Assembly (NCBI GenBank): GCA_902729315.2 | Contig: LR746278.1 | Location: 4,473,501 to 4,537,500, forward strand | Direction of reading: 5' to 3' | From: Spirodela intermedia | Taxonomy: Eukaryota; Streptophyta; Magnoliopsida; Alismatales; Araceae | DNA length: 64,000 nucleotides | Part shown: positions 1 to 14,172 of the stretch, piece after piece | Numbering within the stretch: the first letter of the stretch is position 1 | Layout of the letters: each line of letters starts with the position of its first letter | The notes under the pieces: generated by a model | Databases searched by the model: none | Told to the model about the DNA's origin: nothing | Seen by the model: the letters and a program-made list of their open reading frames with translations, nothing else | Made by a program: the position numbers and the translations under genes

Positions 1-400
1 CTTGAGACCACCCCCAACTGATGTCGTCCTCGCTGCGGGTCACTCCATTTTGAGAGGGATGCTGAGCTTCTTCTTGAGATTGGGAACAGCATGTGGACGG
101 AGCGCGTCGTCCTGCCGCCATGCCATCGTGATTCCCCTGGGTATTCCTCGCTCCAGATGATCTGTGAGACGCGAATGAAATCAGTCTTGCTCCAAGGTGC
201 GGCCGAGACCAGGAAAGGACGGGGATTTGAATTGGAAGACGGAACAACGACGAAGGGAGCGAGAAGCGTATACTGGGAGAAAGCCACCGCTCCCCCCACG
301 CTTGGAGCTCGCGTTCCTGCAACTTCCAGGCGAAAACAGGAGGCAAACTGGGCAAAGGACACGTCACAATGGGGAACTTCTCAGCGAGCGGGAGAAAATA

Positions 401-506
401 CCTGGAAGAAGAATTCCGCAGAACTGACCAGTTCTTGCTCCCCCGTCGTCTCCCCTCCAGCGTGATGACGACGTCCCGAGCAACCTCGGTGGCGCAGATC
501 TCTGCA
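401..506. repeat. Diverged direct repeat, copy 1 (partner at 1866-1960)
   Basis: The segment starts with CTGGAAGAA, continues through GACCAGTTC, and ends with GGCGCAGATCT. The same landmarks appear in the same order and orientation at 1866-1960. By eye identity is roughly 75-80% with small indels. The two copies do not keep one common reading frame, so this is reported as a nucleotide duplication only. Confidence 0.65.
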
Positions 507-1177
507 ATGGCCGCCGACTCAAAGCCGCCTGCTTGGAGAGAAGAACCCCAGGAGACGAGGAAGAGCGAGCCATAGGAGAGGGCGTAGACGTCCCAGAGCA
601 CGTGTGAGCTTCCCGCCGGCTGGAATGCAGGTACAAGAATGCGCTACCCATTGTCCTTGCTCACTCGCCGTCGACCATCTCTGTGCGCTGGTACATAGAG
701 AGGAGATGAAGACGGGGAGGGATTTATGTATCCATTGCGAGGCCAAACCGTGGAACGTCGTTTGGAGGGGCAACGTGGGCAGCCGGGCTTTCAGCCCTCT
801 CAGGCCCCGAGAACCGGAGAACGCCTGGCCGGGCCAGTTCAGAAACTGCATCGAAGCATGTGACGATACGATACCGCGGAGGGAAATGAATCCATCCATC
901 TCCGGAGTCTTATCTCATCTGCGCATAAATACCTAGGCAGTTTGGCTGTCTTCTGCCGCTTCGAGTACAAGGTCGCCACTGGGAGCTTCATCCTTGATCG
1001 TGTGGTTTTGTACGAGCTTTCCTTCCTTCTCTGTCTACCCTTCTCCATGTGCTCGGACCGCGACACGGAGGAGGACGTCGAGAGAACAATGGACACCTTT
1101 CTTGTGTCGCATCGCCGCTGTCCCCGCCCGTCGCGAGCTTGCCAACCCCCAATGAACGATCACTGGGAGGAGAATAC

Positions 1178-1205
1178 AGAGAGAGCGAGAGAGCGAGAGA
1201 GAGAG

Positions 1206-1270
<65 letters not shown>
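1178..1270. repeat. (GA)n microsatellite
   Basis: This is an almost pure GA run of about 90 bases, with a few GAGC interruptions at its left side. It generates artificial Arg/Glu-rich (forward) and Ser/Leu-rich (reverse) open frames that should not be read as proteins. Confidence 0.95.
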
Positions 1271-1271
<1 letters not shown>

Positions 1272-1865
1272 GCCTCATATGGCCGGTGTGTCTCCAGGCA
1301 TCAACTGCAGAAAACCTCCGTTAAAATATTGACGCAGGTTACGGGTGGCGTCGAAGCGTCAGAAGAGATGAGAAGGGCGACGGGAGCTGGGGAAGGCCAT
1401 CGGCGGAGCATGATAATCGTACAGTCCCGAGAAGAAGAGTCCGGCGTCGGCCTCCCGTCTGAGCCCCTCCCTCCGCACACCAGGCGGTTGGTGGTTTCCC
1501 TCGTTGATCGTCACTGCCCATGAGATGGACGCCTGTGTTGCCGCCGATGCCATGTGGAGAAAGCCAGATAGTCACCACGGACGGGTCCTCCGTTGAAGTT
1601 GCAGGCGATTGGAGACTCAGGAGGCAGAGGAAAGTCTTTTAACTGAAAGTCCAGCTGTCCACAATTGAACATGGATAATCTTTTTCTGTCTGTCTGGGGT
1701 GTTGAGATGTGGACGTGGAAGCCCCAGGAGCAGAGGAAGCTCGAATCGAGATCCAGATCTTAGCAGCCGATGGGACGGGAAGACGGTTGGGAATCAATGC
1801 CGGGAGACCACCCAACCTGAGCTGCTTCGCGACATTTGGAAGAGTCTGTGGACGGAACGCGTCTA

Positions 1866-1960
1866 CTGGAAGAATGAATTCCACAGAGTTGACCAGTTCC
1901 TGTTCCACCGACGTACACTCTCCTCCCTGATGCCGACGTCCTGTGGCGCAGATCTCCGCA
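1866..1960. repeat. Diverged direct repeat, copy 2 (partner at 401-506)
   Basis: This is the second copy of the duplicated segment, with CTGGAAGAA at its left end and GGCGCAGATCT at its right end. A GTGGACGGA(A/G)CGCGTC string just to its left (near 1848) also occurs near position 91, which suggests a longer original duplication that has been rearranged. Confidence 0.6.
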
Positions 1961-2324
1961 CATCGCCGTGTCGGAGTCGCGCTTTGGCCACGTCAAGCTC
2001 GCGCACTGGTCCTCGCTCTCAACGTAGGAATCGATGGGGCATCGGAGGAAGCGGCCATAGAGGTCGATTGACACGTCGCTCGCCACGGAGTTCGCCGGAA
2101 TCCTCACCAAGTGAGAAAGACGACGCTCGGGAGAGGCGGGGCTCGGGCGGCAGCCTGTTGGTATCCAGCATGAGTCCGAGGACCGCTGATTATTGTTGAC
2201 GGTTATCTAGCATGCAATAATAGGCAACACCACCCTTATTGATAAATGCTTGACTACTGGAGAGAAGATTTTTACTATAATAAACTCCGTTCCCATGTGA
2301 GTATCATTTAGCTACTAATTGAGC

Positions 2325-3200
2325 TTAAAGCTTTTGTCCTTTCTTTTTAGATCTAACTTCTTTTTTCTTAAATATCAATTTACATCGAACTGTCTTCTTC
2401 CCCTTATGGAGAACAACTAGATCCCATGTTCTATTTTTACGTAAATATTCAATTTATTCTGTCATTGCCTTCATCTAGATCCTTCTGTGGAAATTAATTT
2501 CTTCGTGAAATGATGAAGGCTCTACGTCGGATTCAATTAAGGTAAAAGAAGCATAATATTCAAGATCATAACTCATTGGTGGTTTGATGGCACATCTAGC
2601 CATTTTGGTGTCAATCAAATTACATTATTCCTCAATTAAATCAGTTGCTTCCGTCATAACTAAAGAATTAAGCTTCACTTGAATCTCTAGTTGAATGATT
2701 TTCTTATTAGAGTTATAATTCTCTAGTTGCAATATGCGTTCTTCATCAAGAGATGTTAACATTTAATTTTCATCAAATATTATATCTTTGGTAATTGCAA
2801 TCTTTTTGGTTGCTTGATCTCAAAATTTATATCTTTTCCCTCCATTTATCTATTCTAAGAAGATATCCTTCTTTGACTTTGGGTCAAGTTTTAACATTAA
2901 ATCATTTGGAGTGTGAAAGTATTGAGGACATTTAAATTTCACGAACTTGAATGATCCAATTTTCTACCTGTCTCTACATCCTCAATGACTTTTCCTTCAA
3001 GAATAACTAAGTGATTTGTTGATGCTACCAACTATATTAACTACATATAACCATAACTTCTTAGGTAAAATTTTACATTCAATCTTATGCACGTTACTCT
3101 TTCAGTAATTATCTTATTCATCCTTTTTACAACTCTATTATGTGGTAGCATTTTCCTAATAATAAAATAGCTTTTAACTTTTGCTCTCCAAAGTACTTGA
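2325..3200 (-). mobile_element. Ty1/copia pol remnant (integrase C-terminal part and reverse transcriptase)
   Basis: On the minus strand, conceptual translation with stops and frameshifts gives blocks in copia order. Near 3150 there is an integrase block resembling NGVAERMNRTI (seen as NRVVKRMNKII). Near 2900 there is KLDPKSKKDIFLE, the copia block following the integrase core. Near 2770 there is ITKDIIFDEN. From 2560 to 2335 lies the start of the RT domain, with EPSSFHEE, MKAMTE, NRTWDLVVLHKGKK. Multiple stops make it non-functional. No LTRs were delimited. Confidence 0.75.
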
Positions 3201-5264
3201 TAAATTAATAATTTATCAAGACTTTCATTTTACTCTGTCTGATTTTCTAATTTTATTTTCCATAATTTGAATTTTTTAAAGATTATGATTTATGCTTTGT
3301 AAAATAGGCAAAACTTTTCATGGAATAATCATTAGTAAAAGTCACAAAATAAAAAGAGCCTCATTTTAACATTACATTATACTGTTTTTCTATTACACTA
3401 CGTATTAAAATTCAATCTAGAAGTTTTGACTCTCTTAAATAGTTATCACTCATATAGTCCTGTCATACCTTTCTCACATAGTAGTAGTATCGTATCTTCC
3501 CTATTCAAATATTAAATGAATGTTATTTTGATGATGATAAATAGACATAAGACCAATTAAAATATTAAATTAGACTTATTGACCACGAAATTGATTTATA
3601 AAAAATGTTTTTCATATATGAGCATCAAGTTAGTTAAAAATAAATTAAAAAATAATCTAAAGTAATAATATCACATATCGGATAGGAATTCAAAGAATGT
3701 ATTTATGGCCTATAATGTCTAATTTCAAAATTAGTAATATTCAAAAAATTTACCACTATGGGAAAGTAATGATTCATGTATTAAAATCAATGAGAATTCA
3801 TTAAATAAAATATGATTATAAAATCTTACTAAGTCTATTAGATACTCATGATGGTAAATCACTAATTTCAAATTTTCTTGATGTAGAATTTATTGATTGA
3901 ACTCTGATCACTTATATGGATTTTCTGAACATCAATAAATAATTTGAAAAATATTTTAAAATATTATTTATTACTAAAATTATAAAAAATCATATTTAAA
4001 TTATGGTTCAATGTGTCTACTTGATGGTCATAATTTGACCTGATCTTGATAAGTTTTGAATGATAAATCATGATTTATTTTGAGATGTATTATCTATTTT
4101 GTTTTGATGATAACAAATCCTTACTAGACTTGGTCAAATCAATAAGCTTTGGATATATATGTTGGTACTTAACAATAACATGTATTTTTTTTTATAGAAG
4201 ACATCTGAACCCTTAAGGTCATACATATTATGTTAATTTATAGTCATTCAAATTCTAAGTGATTTTAGGATTTAAATGTTGAGATGAAAAATATAAGTTT
4301 TGAAGTCTAATTTCTCTATAAATCCACCGTATATCTAATGTCTGATCAATCTTGAACTATCACCTAACCCCTCTACCATATCAGGAGTTTTGATAGCATT
4401 TTATGTAGGTCATTCTATGTAATTTTGAATAGTCTTTCTAGCAAGCTAAAATGTCAAGACAACATGTTGAGGAATGAAATTCAAGTTTGGTTTAATTGAA
4501 GCAATCAACAATCACCCAACATCCAAATGAGAAGATGACAACAAAAATAAAATCAATGGCATCCTCTTCATCAAATTTTTGGACAAACTTTAATTCAATA
4601 TCATCCTCTAGAAAACACTCACAGTAAAAACTTTCCTTTTGTTTGTAGAAAAAACTGTTGATTAAATTCTAATTGGAACAATGAAGAGAATTTCTTTTTC
4701 ATGGTGTAGAAGAAAGGATGTCCTAATCATCGGTGAATGAGCAAAATGTAGGGAGTTGAACCGTGTAATAAATTGTTAGCATATTTGAGTCATGAATCTA
4801 GAAGAGAATTTTTGAGACAAAATTATATGAGAGTTGAGCTCAATAATCAGCTATTGTCATTGGTGAACAATTAGTCTAGTAGAACCTATGAATATGGATA
4901 TTCTTTGAGTGCGAACATAGATAGAGAGCCTAACCACTATAAAAATCCTCAAGTGTCTTAGATTTATAATCCAAAAAAATGTTATGATTATGATCAGAAG
5001 AAGAAGAATTAAAGATTAGGAAAATGTTCACCAAAGTCAAATTTAAGATCTGATCAGTTCAATCATTATTTTTTAATCCAAGTACAACCTAAAATCCAAT
5101 GTGTTATTAGAGCCTACCTCTATGTATAGAAAATAGATTTCCTTGAGGAATATACTCCATAGATAGCACATCAGGCAATAACATGGAAGGGAGTTTAATA
5201 CATACATCATCACTACTAAATGGATTGAATTATACATTTTTGAAACCAAGATGGAGATTTTTAT

Positions 5265-7600
5265 TCAATCCTTACATTATCAATTATGGGAGATTACCAT
5301 AGATGAGCTTTTTTTATATTAAGGATGCATTTATAGAACAACAAAGGAAGATCTTGTCTTTTAATATTAGAGCTATGAATACTTTTATTTGTAGATATGG
5401 TTTCAAAGAGTTTAATAAACTTTTGGCTTATGAATCAAAAAATGAAATTTAAGATAGATTGTAGATGATTTATAAATGAATTATTCAAGTTAAGGAGTCT
5501 AGGATTTATTAGTTGGTTCATATGTATGAATTATTTACAATGAATGATAATGGGACTATCTATGAGGATACTTTATAGATTTGGTGGTATTATTAATTGT
5601 TTGAAAAATATAAGAACTTGATGTCCTTATCTCCATCCTAGAGACTCAAAGTGTCACCATATAAGAAACTAAGAATATGACCAACGTGTCTTTAGATGAT
5701 CTTTTAGGATCGTTTTTAGATATGAAATGGGTATAGAAAAGGATGAGGTAAATATATAAAATCAATTAGAAATTAGTATAATATAAAGATAACATGAAAA
5801 CTTTAAGAAAGGAGGAGGATATAGAAAAGTAGATATGTTAACTAGGAAGTTGAAGAAAATTTTTACTCAGCAAGGGAATTAGAAATTTATTAAAAAGGTT
5901 TTAAACTTTTCTTTTGTTCATGTTAACAAAATTTAAAAATGAGCTAGTCTGTTTTGAGTGTAAAAAAATAGCACGGTTCAAAGACGATTGCTCTAGATGC
6001 AATATTGACAAATGAAACAAAAAGACAATGATGGTAACTTGAAGTGATGATGATGGTTCTTCAACAAAATCATGAGAAGAAGGTAAACATGGTACATGTT
6101 TTGCTGCACACAATTATGAGGTGAATGATTTATCTAATAAATAAATTTATATAAAATAATTCTATTTTTTTATTAAAATTTGTGCTGCCTTAAATTTTGT
6201 TAATTTAAAACTTAAAATGTTCAGGAAAGAAAATAATTCATTGAAGGAAAATATTAATTTTTTTTATAAACAATTAGAAATCAATGAGAAATACATAGAA
6301 ATTTAGAAAACTGAAATAGATGAATTGTCTAGAAAAAAATATTGAACTTAAATCACAATTAAAACTTATAAATGATGTTCCTCCTATTGAGAATGTCAAT
6401 GCTTTGAATTTTTTGAGTAAATAAAAAGATAAATAGAAAATCACTTTATGAAATTTAAGGATAGTCTTTAAAAACTGAACCATTTGATAGAAATCTACCA
6501 TAGGTGCACAAACAAAAAAGGAATGTTATGTTATAGATTGTAAGGAGAAAAGAATAAGAAAATAAAAAATCAAACAATAGATACTCATCATATTCTATTG
6601 TGCAAAGATAAAAAGAGTAAACATATGATATTTTCTAATTTTTTAGGTCCATCTATAGTTCTTGTCTGTCCTAGAAAAATATTGTAGACACTTGAGATTA
6701 ATTGCAAGAAAATAGAAAAACTTTTAAGGACAATAAGTTATTAAGTATAACATAAAATGGAGAGAAATTACTAAGATTTTTAAGAAGACTAAAAACAAGA
6801 TAAATCTCAGTTCTGAAAAAGGTATTAGAGTCAACTTGGAACATAGATCCAAATTATGTAAGGATCCACATTTTAAAATAAAATTTATTTATTTTAGGGG
6901 TCTCTCTAGGTGGAAAAGGTTTCATGAAACCTTTTTAGCAGAAGAATGCTTAAGGCACATGATTAAAAAGGAGGTGAAGTAACCTTTGAGGATAATAAAA
7001 AATAAAAATAATATGATGTGAGAGTAAACACTTAAATGAGCTTATACTAACTGAAAAAGTTATGTTGGCTGAAGGACTAACACATAATCTAATCATATCA
7101 GTCAATTTTATGATTTAATTATACATTGATTCTATAGATTAAGAATCTTTAGAACAAAATGATCTTTCAATATTTTTATCCTTGTTATATCTCATAAATG
7201 TATTACAGAGGAAAGGTTTCAAACACTTACCCTTTACTTTTCATAAAAAAATTATTATAATATAATATAATTTTATTTTGAAATTAATTGTTGTCATGTT
7301 TTAAATGTTCAAAATAATGATCTTATTCTTACTATTATAAGGAAAAATAATTTTTGTATTGCTTATTTTCATGAACTAATGATATCAAATATATGTTTAG
7401 TTTCAAATGTAGATGCTTGAGAAACTATGGCAAAAAAGATTACGACATTGAAATATTCGAATAATTAGAAAATATAGAAATTATGATTATTCAAAGGAAC
7501 ACTTACTTTAGATTTAGATGAAAATTTTGATTGTGACACTTGTATTAGAGGAAAACATGTTAGAAAAACTCACAAAATAAAATATATAGTCAAAACTAGT
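5265..7600 (+). mobile_element. Ty1/copia gag to integrase N-terminal remnant
   Basis: Forward translation, interrupted by many stops, shows the copia gag signature: VKESRIY.LVHMYELFTMNDNGTIYE near 5490-5570, then LDDLLGSFLD near 5690-5720. A degenerate zinc knuckle CFECKKIARFKDDC lies at about 5952-5995; its Gly-His pair has become Ala-Arg. An acidic SDDDGSS stretch follows it. A decayed GG.VTFEDN block near 6970 fits the protease/pre-integrase linker. FDCDTCIRGKHVRKTHK near 7520-7570 matches the GAG-pre-integrase zinc-binding segment. It cannot encode a functional element and lies opposite in orientation to the 2.3-3.2 kb remnant. Confidence 0.75.
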
Positions 7601-7829
7601 ATGTTGATTTTTGGCCTACACTAAGATTAAGAAAGGGAGAGTTGAATTGGTTTGTTCTTAAAACACTTTTTGTGGAACCTACTTCTCAAGGTATGTCACT
7701 TATTTTCTTTCTTGATTTTCATAGTACTTCCTTAGTTCTATAATTATAAAACTTACTAGTTTTGAAAGCACTTCAGATTACTACTTATGTTCACTTTGAA
7801 GAGTTCAATGAGGCTAAGTGAAACACTAA

Positions 7830-9520
7830 GAGGGTAGGATGAATTAATTTGTTATGATTTTTGTTGTATTCTTCTGTTTTGTCTACACGTGTATGTGTTA
7901 TCACAAGTTTTCAAACAACTTCTCAATTTTGGGTATGATTTTACTCAAGGTGGTTTCTCTCTCTACAAGGGTCCCCTCTCAACTCTCTCTCATCACCACT
8001 AAGGATATATAGATTTTGTATACTAGTTCACCCTTCTCTAAGCTATTTCAAATATTAGATGATCCTTCTTGCCAAAGTTAACAATTTCACATCGATTTTA
8101 TGAGATCAATGTCCTAATTGCACCAATGTGATCTCCAGAAATATTACACTCTTCATGATCACAATAAGGCTCTCAATGTCACATGCTTTAATTGCAACAC
8201 ACTTTCTCAAAGACCACACCCTTCATGGACATTAATAGGCTATCAACACTATGTGTCTTAAGTACATTAGGGCATGTAGGAGAGAGTTAACCTTTGAAGT
8301 GAGAGTTGACTTGAATCATTGTACTAGAGTAAAGTATTTGATGCTAGCTCTTATTTGAGGTGCACGGTAGCTTGACTTCGGTAGACAGAGAAGAATTTTC
8401 CTCAAAGAGCAAAGTGATAGATATATCTTCATTCAACATTTAGTCTTATTCTTCATAAATTACTTCCTTATATTCTCCAATGTTTTCTTATCTTTTCATC
8501 ACTTGAAAAAGTAGTCACATAAATTTAAATTTCTTCCCATTGCTCCACTAATCCACCATTGAACTTTGTTCGTTATTTCATTCAAAGCTTATTATTCTCA
8601 CATTCATTGTGCTATAAATATTATTTAGAGATTCATAATATATCAACAGTTATTTTTTATTTTAAAGTCAAGTTTAAATAAGGTCATTGTGCTTGTTACT
8701 ATCTTCATGTTTTTCATTTATGTGTTACCCCCCAAAATAGATGGCACTAATCTTTGCTCATTCCTTACTTCAAACCTCATTGTTCTCATATATGTTGTAC
8801 TTGAAAACTTGGTCTAGATTTTTGCTACTTATCAACAATCATTTTTACTTTTTGTGTCATCTAAATAAGTCTATTTGATTTATTATTTTCTCCATATGTT
8901 CTGTCGACATGTCACTATCTAAAATAACTAATAAAAACTTCCCCCCTTTCATGACTTTCTAATGGCTTCATGCAGATGCTTTAAATTTACCATTGTATAG
9001 GTCTTGAGTTTAATCTTATTGGAGACATTGATTTTTTGATATTTATTCATATTTTTCTTCTTAGTTTTCCAACATGTCATTGATTAGGTTTTGATTTTGA
9101 ATTTTACCAATGATTTTCTTTTTCTATAATTCTTAGACATTTTAGTTGCTGAGAGTTCTATCTTTCCATCATTGAGGTCCTAACTTTGAATCATGCACCT
9201 ATTTTTATTTTTTTTAATTTTTAGGTGTTTTTCATTTAGGCTTCTAACTTTTTATCACTCAAGCCTTGACTTCAAAACTTGTACCTAACTTCATATTTTT
9301 TGATTTTCCAAGTATTTTTTTCGTTGAGGCTTTTGGATTCTTGTCGCTCAAGTTATGAATTTGAATCTTTAGGTGGCTTTATATTTTCTTGAATCTTAGA
9401 TTTTCTTGAAACTTCATCACATGTGTTTACACTTAATTTTATGTACTTATATATGAATTATATGTTATATTAAATTCAACATAAGAATATCTCAAGAATA
9501 TAACTCTTTAGAATTATTTG
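7830..9520 (+). repeat. Dispersed repeat, copy 1 (partner near 29010-30400)
   Basis: Several landmarks recur in the same order at 29-30.4 kb. They are a GGTAGGATGAATTA-like start, a CTCTCTC...CCACTAA...ACTAGTTCACCC block near 8000, a block with two CACACTTCA(T/A)G..CA sentences near 8150-8270, a GTCACTATCTA(A/G)AAT block near 8920, and CATCACATGTGTTTACACT...TTTTATGTACTTA near 9415-9450. No coding capacity is seen. It is probably the LTR or untranslated part of an old retroelement, but no termini were identified. Confidence 0.5.
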
Positions 9521-12415
9521 TTAATCATGATTATTAAAACATCATCAATGTATACTTTGAATATTTTTCAATGATATCAAACTTCTAACACGTCTTCATA
9601 AAATCCCTTTACTATTTAATAAATATTCTAGAAATAAATTTTTACTTGAGTATCAAAACTAAAGGCATCAATTCACTCTCCAAGAAGAATCTTGTTCTTG
9701 AGTTCTACTAGAACTAATCATCAGATGAGACACTATTGATTACTAAGTTCAGCTCCCACAGAATTTCACTCATTAATTATCTTCTATAGTCATGGCTCTA
9801 AGAGGCCAACAACTACTTAATGAGACAACTATCACATGTGATTAAATCATGAGTTTCTCTCACAATAGATATAAGATGATTTCACTGTGGATAGTTTTTC
9901 AAGATAATGCAGACTTCAAGTGTTTCTACATTTCATATTAAAAGGATGATATATAATGTTGTGTTATTACTGTACTCTTCTTGTCGAAATGTTAGTAGCA
10001 GATTGAAGCCTCTTTAAACTTCAAATATGATAAAGAGGACCATACAATGTAGTCCTCCATGCATTAATGCCTTCACATCATTTAAACAACCAACATAAAC
10101 CTCACGACATATAGTTGATATCCCTATGATAAAAACTTAGTGACTAATTAATAGTGGTTCAGATTAGAAAGATAAATATTGTGTCTTAAAATTGTCATTA
10201 GAAGATAATAGTATTTATAAATAAATCTCATATAAAAATATTTCTAGGTCTCTATAATTTTATAATGATTATTTTATCTAAAATGAGATTAATTTAAGTA
10301 ATTGAGAAACTAATAAGACATGTCTTTAACTCAAATCAGATATTGTCAAGAAGAATCAATATGTGTCCTTAATTACTCAACATTGAAATCTCAATTGTGT
10401 TGTTTCATATTTTATCCATTATGGATCATATGTCATAAGAGTAGAACCAATAAGGATATGATATTGTTAAAACAAGACTAACAATATATGTCTCACAAGA
10501 TAGTGATTTAGTAATTAAATTTTACATGAATCATCTTAAATAAAATATCATCTTCAAGTTAATATCTTGAATCATGATCTCAATATTTATAGCTGTAATT
10601 TCAGTGATTGAAGATATCTAAAATAATTTTATAAAATATATTCTTTAATATCTAGAAACTCATGTTCGACTAAATAAATGATCAAAATCTAATCAATTAA
10701 AATGATACAAAAGACATTAAAAAGTAATGATCTGATATCACAAGAACAAAATAGACTAAATTAGCTTTCATATCTACATTTAAATTCTTGTTGTCTCATT
10801 GATTTTGATGTGTTTATTTATACTTTCGTATTGTGGCATATTATGTAAATATTGACATTTTCCACAGTAATATGTAATATGATGATTTCACATGATAATA
10901 TAAATCACATATATGAGTTTAAAATTACTAATCAAGAGTATGTTCAGTGATTTCTCTTATATGTTATTATTATTATTATTATTATTAATTATACTTAAGC
11001 ATTTGCACATCTTGAATCTTGTGAAATACGCATAATTTGATTTTTTAAAGCATGTTTGTCTTCATGAAAGCATCATACATATAATACTCCAACATAGTCA
11101 AGGCTTAAAATTATTACAAATGGATCTCTTTAGAAAAACTAAGCTTTTAGAAAATAATGGTATCTCTAGGTAGAAAAAGATATGATTATTTAGATATTGA
11201 TGACTCTTCAAGGTTTAAATATGTATTATTCTTAGAAAATAATGGTAATGCTCTTGAAGAACTTAGAAAATTGAGCAAGAATATTAAGAATTAAATAGAT
11301 GTTAGGATTAAAAGGATTGGAATTTGATCATGGTAGATAATTGAAAAATCTGAAATTTGACTATCTCTAGTGTTAGGATACCTTAATAAAATGAAGTTGT
11401 TGATAGAAAAAACAGAACATCATTAGATTTTCTAGAACTATGTTAGCTTAGAATAATTTGACTAAATATTTTTGGGATGGGTAATATGTATTTTTGGTAT
11501 TCCGCATGTTATACCATGAAGAAAAATCATAATTAGATAAATAGTTAAGAAGATAATCTATTAAATATTTTTTAAAAATAAACCCAATATTAATTGCTTT
11601 TGGCTAAATATTTTATTATCCTAGAAGTGATAAGAGAGTTTTCTAAGATATTATGAAAACTTAGAGCTTTTAGAGTCTAGAACTACAAAGAATTAGTTTT
11701 GAGGAGACAATAAATGTGAAATGTATTGAGGAAAATAAAAGAAAAGTCTCCATAGAGGATAAATAAGAATTATTTGACACAATTTCAGAAAAAAATAATC
11801 AATGATGATGCAACACTCCCTAATTTGAGGGGAAAAGGATAAGAAGGCTCTTCCAAGAGAATAGAAATATGTCAAGAGTCATATAAAAGATTAGATTCAT
11901 GGAGATGCTAAGAAAAGAGTTAAAACAAAATCTAGATTGAAAGGATAGAAAATTTGAATGCATAAATATTATAAATCAATGAAAATTGTCGAGGAAGTTT
12001 TAGATGATGAAATGTCGAATTTTATTGTGACAAGTCAGTTCCAAGAAAAGCAAAACTTGAACTTTAGCACCAAGGAAAATAGGAATGTTTATCATAGAAA
12101 CAAGTGAATATTAAAAATAAGTTAGATGAGGACATAAAAAGCTGTTAGAAATAATGTTGGATTGGTAGAAAAACAATACACTTGGATAGCAGGAATATAT
12201 TGTAATGAAACCTATGCTCTAGTAACTAGATTAATCTAATCAGAATTTTGTTAATATATGAATATCATAAAAATATCATTTTTTATCAAATAGATGTAAA
12301 AATTAAAGAAGAAATATATGTGAGTCAATCCTCTAGTTTTAAAAGTTCAGAACATCCTTATTGTAATCCGAAAATGCCTAAAACCTTGTATGCTCTCTCT
12401 CTCTCTCTCTCTCTT

Positions 12416-14124
12416 CCCCCTCCCCCCTCTTCCTCTCTTTATAGCTCATGTACGTATCATAACTAGCCCTTTTTGTTGACTCAGTCTCTTCTGCCACCTT
12501 CCTGAAAAGCTGAGCCAAAACTATTCTGAGCCCATTACCCAATTTTAAGTGCTGGTAGTAAAAGCCAAGGCCACAAGTAGAAGCACGGGCACATCGCTGG
12601 CAGCTTTAGGTAGAGTGTATGCTTCTTTCAAAAGGCCCCCCACTTTCTCTAGTGTTGATCTATGGCACTTGAGCAATGGCTAAGGACCATGAGAATCACC
12701 TGCACATAGCTCATAATTTCGGAATTTTCACTAACATACTACAATTAAAAAAAAAACGGTCATCACCATGCCCACCGTGCCAAATCCCCCATGCCATCTA
12801 CATCTTGATCCCATGTGAAAATGGGTTCAGAGTTTGATCTAGTAAACCTTGTGCTCATGAAAATTAAGTTAAACTTGAAAGTGGGATAACCATATTAATA
12901 AAGTATAATAACATATGCATAAAACCAGGAAGGAAGAACCCACCCTTTGGTGAGTTTTGAATCCCTTGTCCATCGATGGACATGCTACAACAATAATGAA
13001 CAGGACAAGAAAACATAGCTTAAATTTGATGGATGGTCAGAAATCACCTTCCTTTTTCATATGCGGTTGACTTCAAACCACCTTCCTTTTCACCTCGTTC
13101 TGGACTCAACCATCACTCTACTGACACCTTAAAATCACATAAAAGGGAACTAGGGGGGCATGTAGATCCATCCATGGGAGGAGTCTCAACTCAGATTAAC
13201 TTCACTCTCTAATCCTTCACCCTCTCTCTCAATGACGATGGTCTTCTCGCAGGTAAACTTCTCATAATGTCTCTTGATGGGTCCTCATTTGCTAAGATGA
13301 TTTTCTCAAATTAGCAATTATGGTTCTTAAGGCATGATAAAGGTACAAATTTTAGGTAATTATAATGTAGGGAGTATATGCATGCCAGCATTTCAATTGT
13401 GAACATGTTGATAATAATTTTTCTTATAAATATACCCCCTTTAATAGTTCTTGGTATTTTTAGAGAAAAACCCCAAATTTTTATTATTTTTTCCGTTTAT
13501 TATTTTTATATACGGTTCTCCTTTAAGAGTCACTGATATCTCTACTCCCCAAGGTGCATACCCCCTCCTCCCTACATGCGCGGTGAGAGAGGACACGCAT
13601 TGATTCCATCAACTTTTCCCTAGTTTCCCATAAAAAACCCCTAAATTCTATAAAAAAATATTTTTCCAAAATAATTAAATATTTGGCTCTCGATTTTATA
13701 CCTAATTTTTTATATTTATTTTTGGACTTGTTGTCCTGATGAGCGCGACCACCAGTGAGTGACGACAAATTACAGACACCTTTTACGAGACTCATCCGAT
13801 GGACCCGCGGATCCGAGATGCATCCAAAGGGCGCCAGTGAGGCCACGTCGCAGATCTGGCGTGGACACACCAAGACCACAAACGTGGCCCCGTGTGGGGA
13901 GAGATCCGGTCAGTCGTGGCGGCCAAGGATAAACTTGCCGCTGTAGTTTCAGACGATAACAGGGCAGACAAGTCGAGGACAAGCGGTGATCAAACGTGCC
14001 CTCGCACAAGGCTGTCCGAAATCCCCGCCACCCGTTTCAACTACCCCCCCTGGTCGCACAGTACACATAATACGTCCAGCCCTCCGGGCTGACTCTCCTC
14101 TCTCCCTGTTATATCTTGGTCAAC

Positions 14125-14126
<2 letters not shown>
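12416..14126. other. Intergenic and promoter region upstream of the MATE gene
   Basis: No gene is recognised. The first half is AT-rich. From about 13740 the sequence becomes GC-richer, as expected for the proximal promoter and 5' leader of the downstream gene. The short open frames here have no family similarity that I can recognise. Confidence 0.5.

Positions 14127-14172
<46 letters not shown>

Larger units (their letters stand above)
1..2200. other. GC-rich unidentified region with a diverged internal duplication
   Basis: This stretch is clearly more GC-rich than the AT-rich DNA that begins near 2.2 kb. Open frames occur on both strands but none resembles a protein family I recognise. Frames crossing 1178-1270 are inflated by a GA microsatellite. 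A segment at 401-506 recurs in the same orientation at 1866-1960, including the shared core GCGCAGATCTC near each right end. The region could be the decayed end of a gene, a pseudogene pair or a mobile-element fragment. I cannot assign a function. Confidence 0.5.
2201..12400. other. AT-rich gene-free island with decayed retrotransposons
   Basis: No intact gene is visible over about 10 kb. Stop codons are dense in all frames. Recognisable content is a copia pol remnant on the minus strand (2325-3200), a copia gag to integrase remnant on the plus strand (5265-7600), and one copy of a dispersed repeat (7830-9520). The remainder, including 9.5-12.4 kb, shows only AT-rich sequence, a (TTA)n run near 10964-10987, and a CT microsatellite near 12393-12415. 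Confidence 0.8.

Noticed and set aside
942-1523. 193-aa open frame rich in Arg/Glu
   Set aside because: The run is produced by the GA microsatellite at 1178-1270 and the flanks have no recognisable domain.
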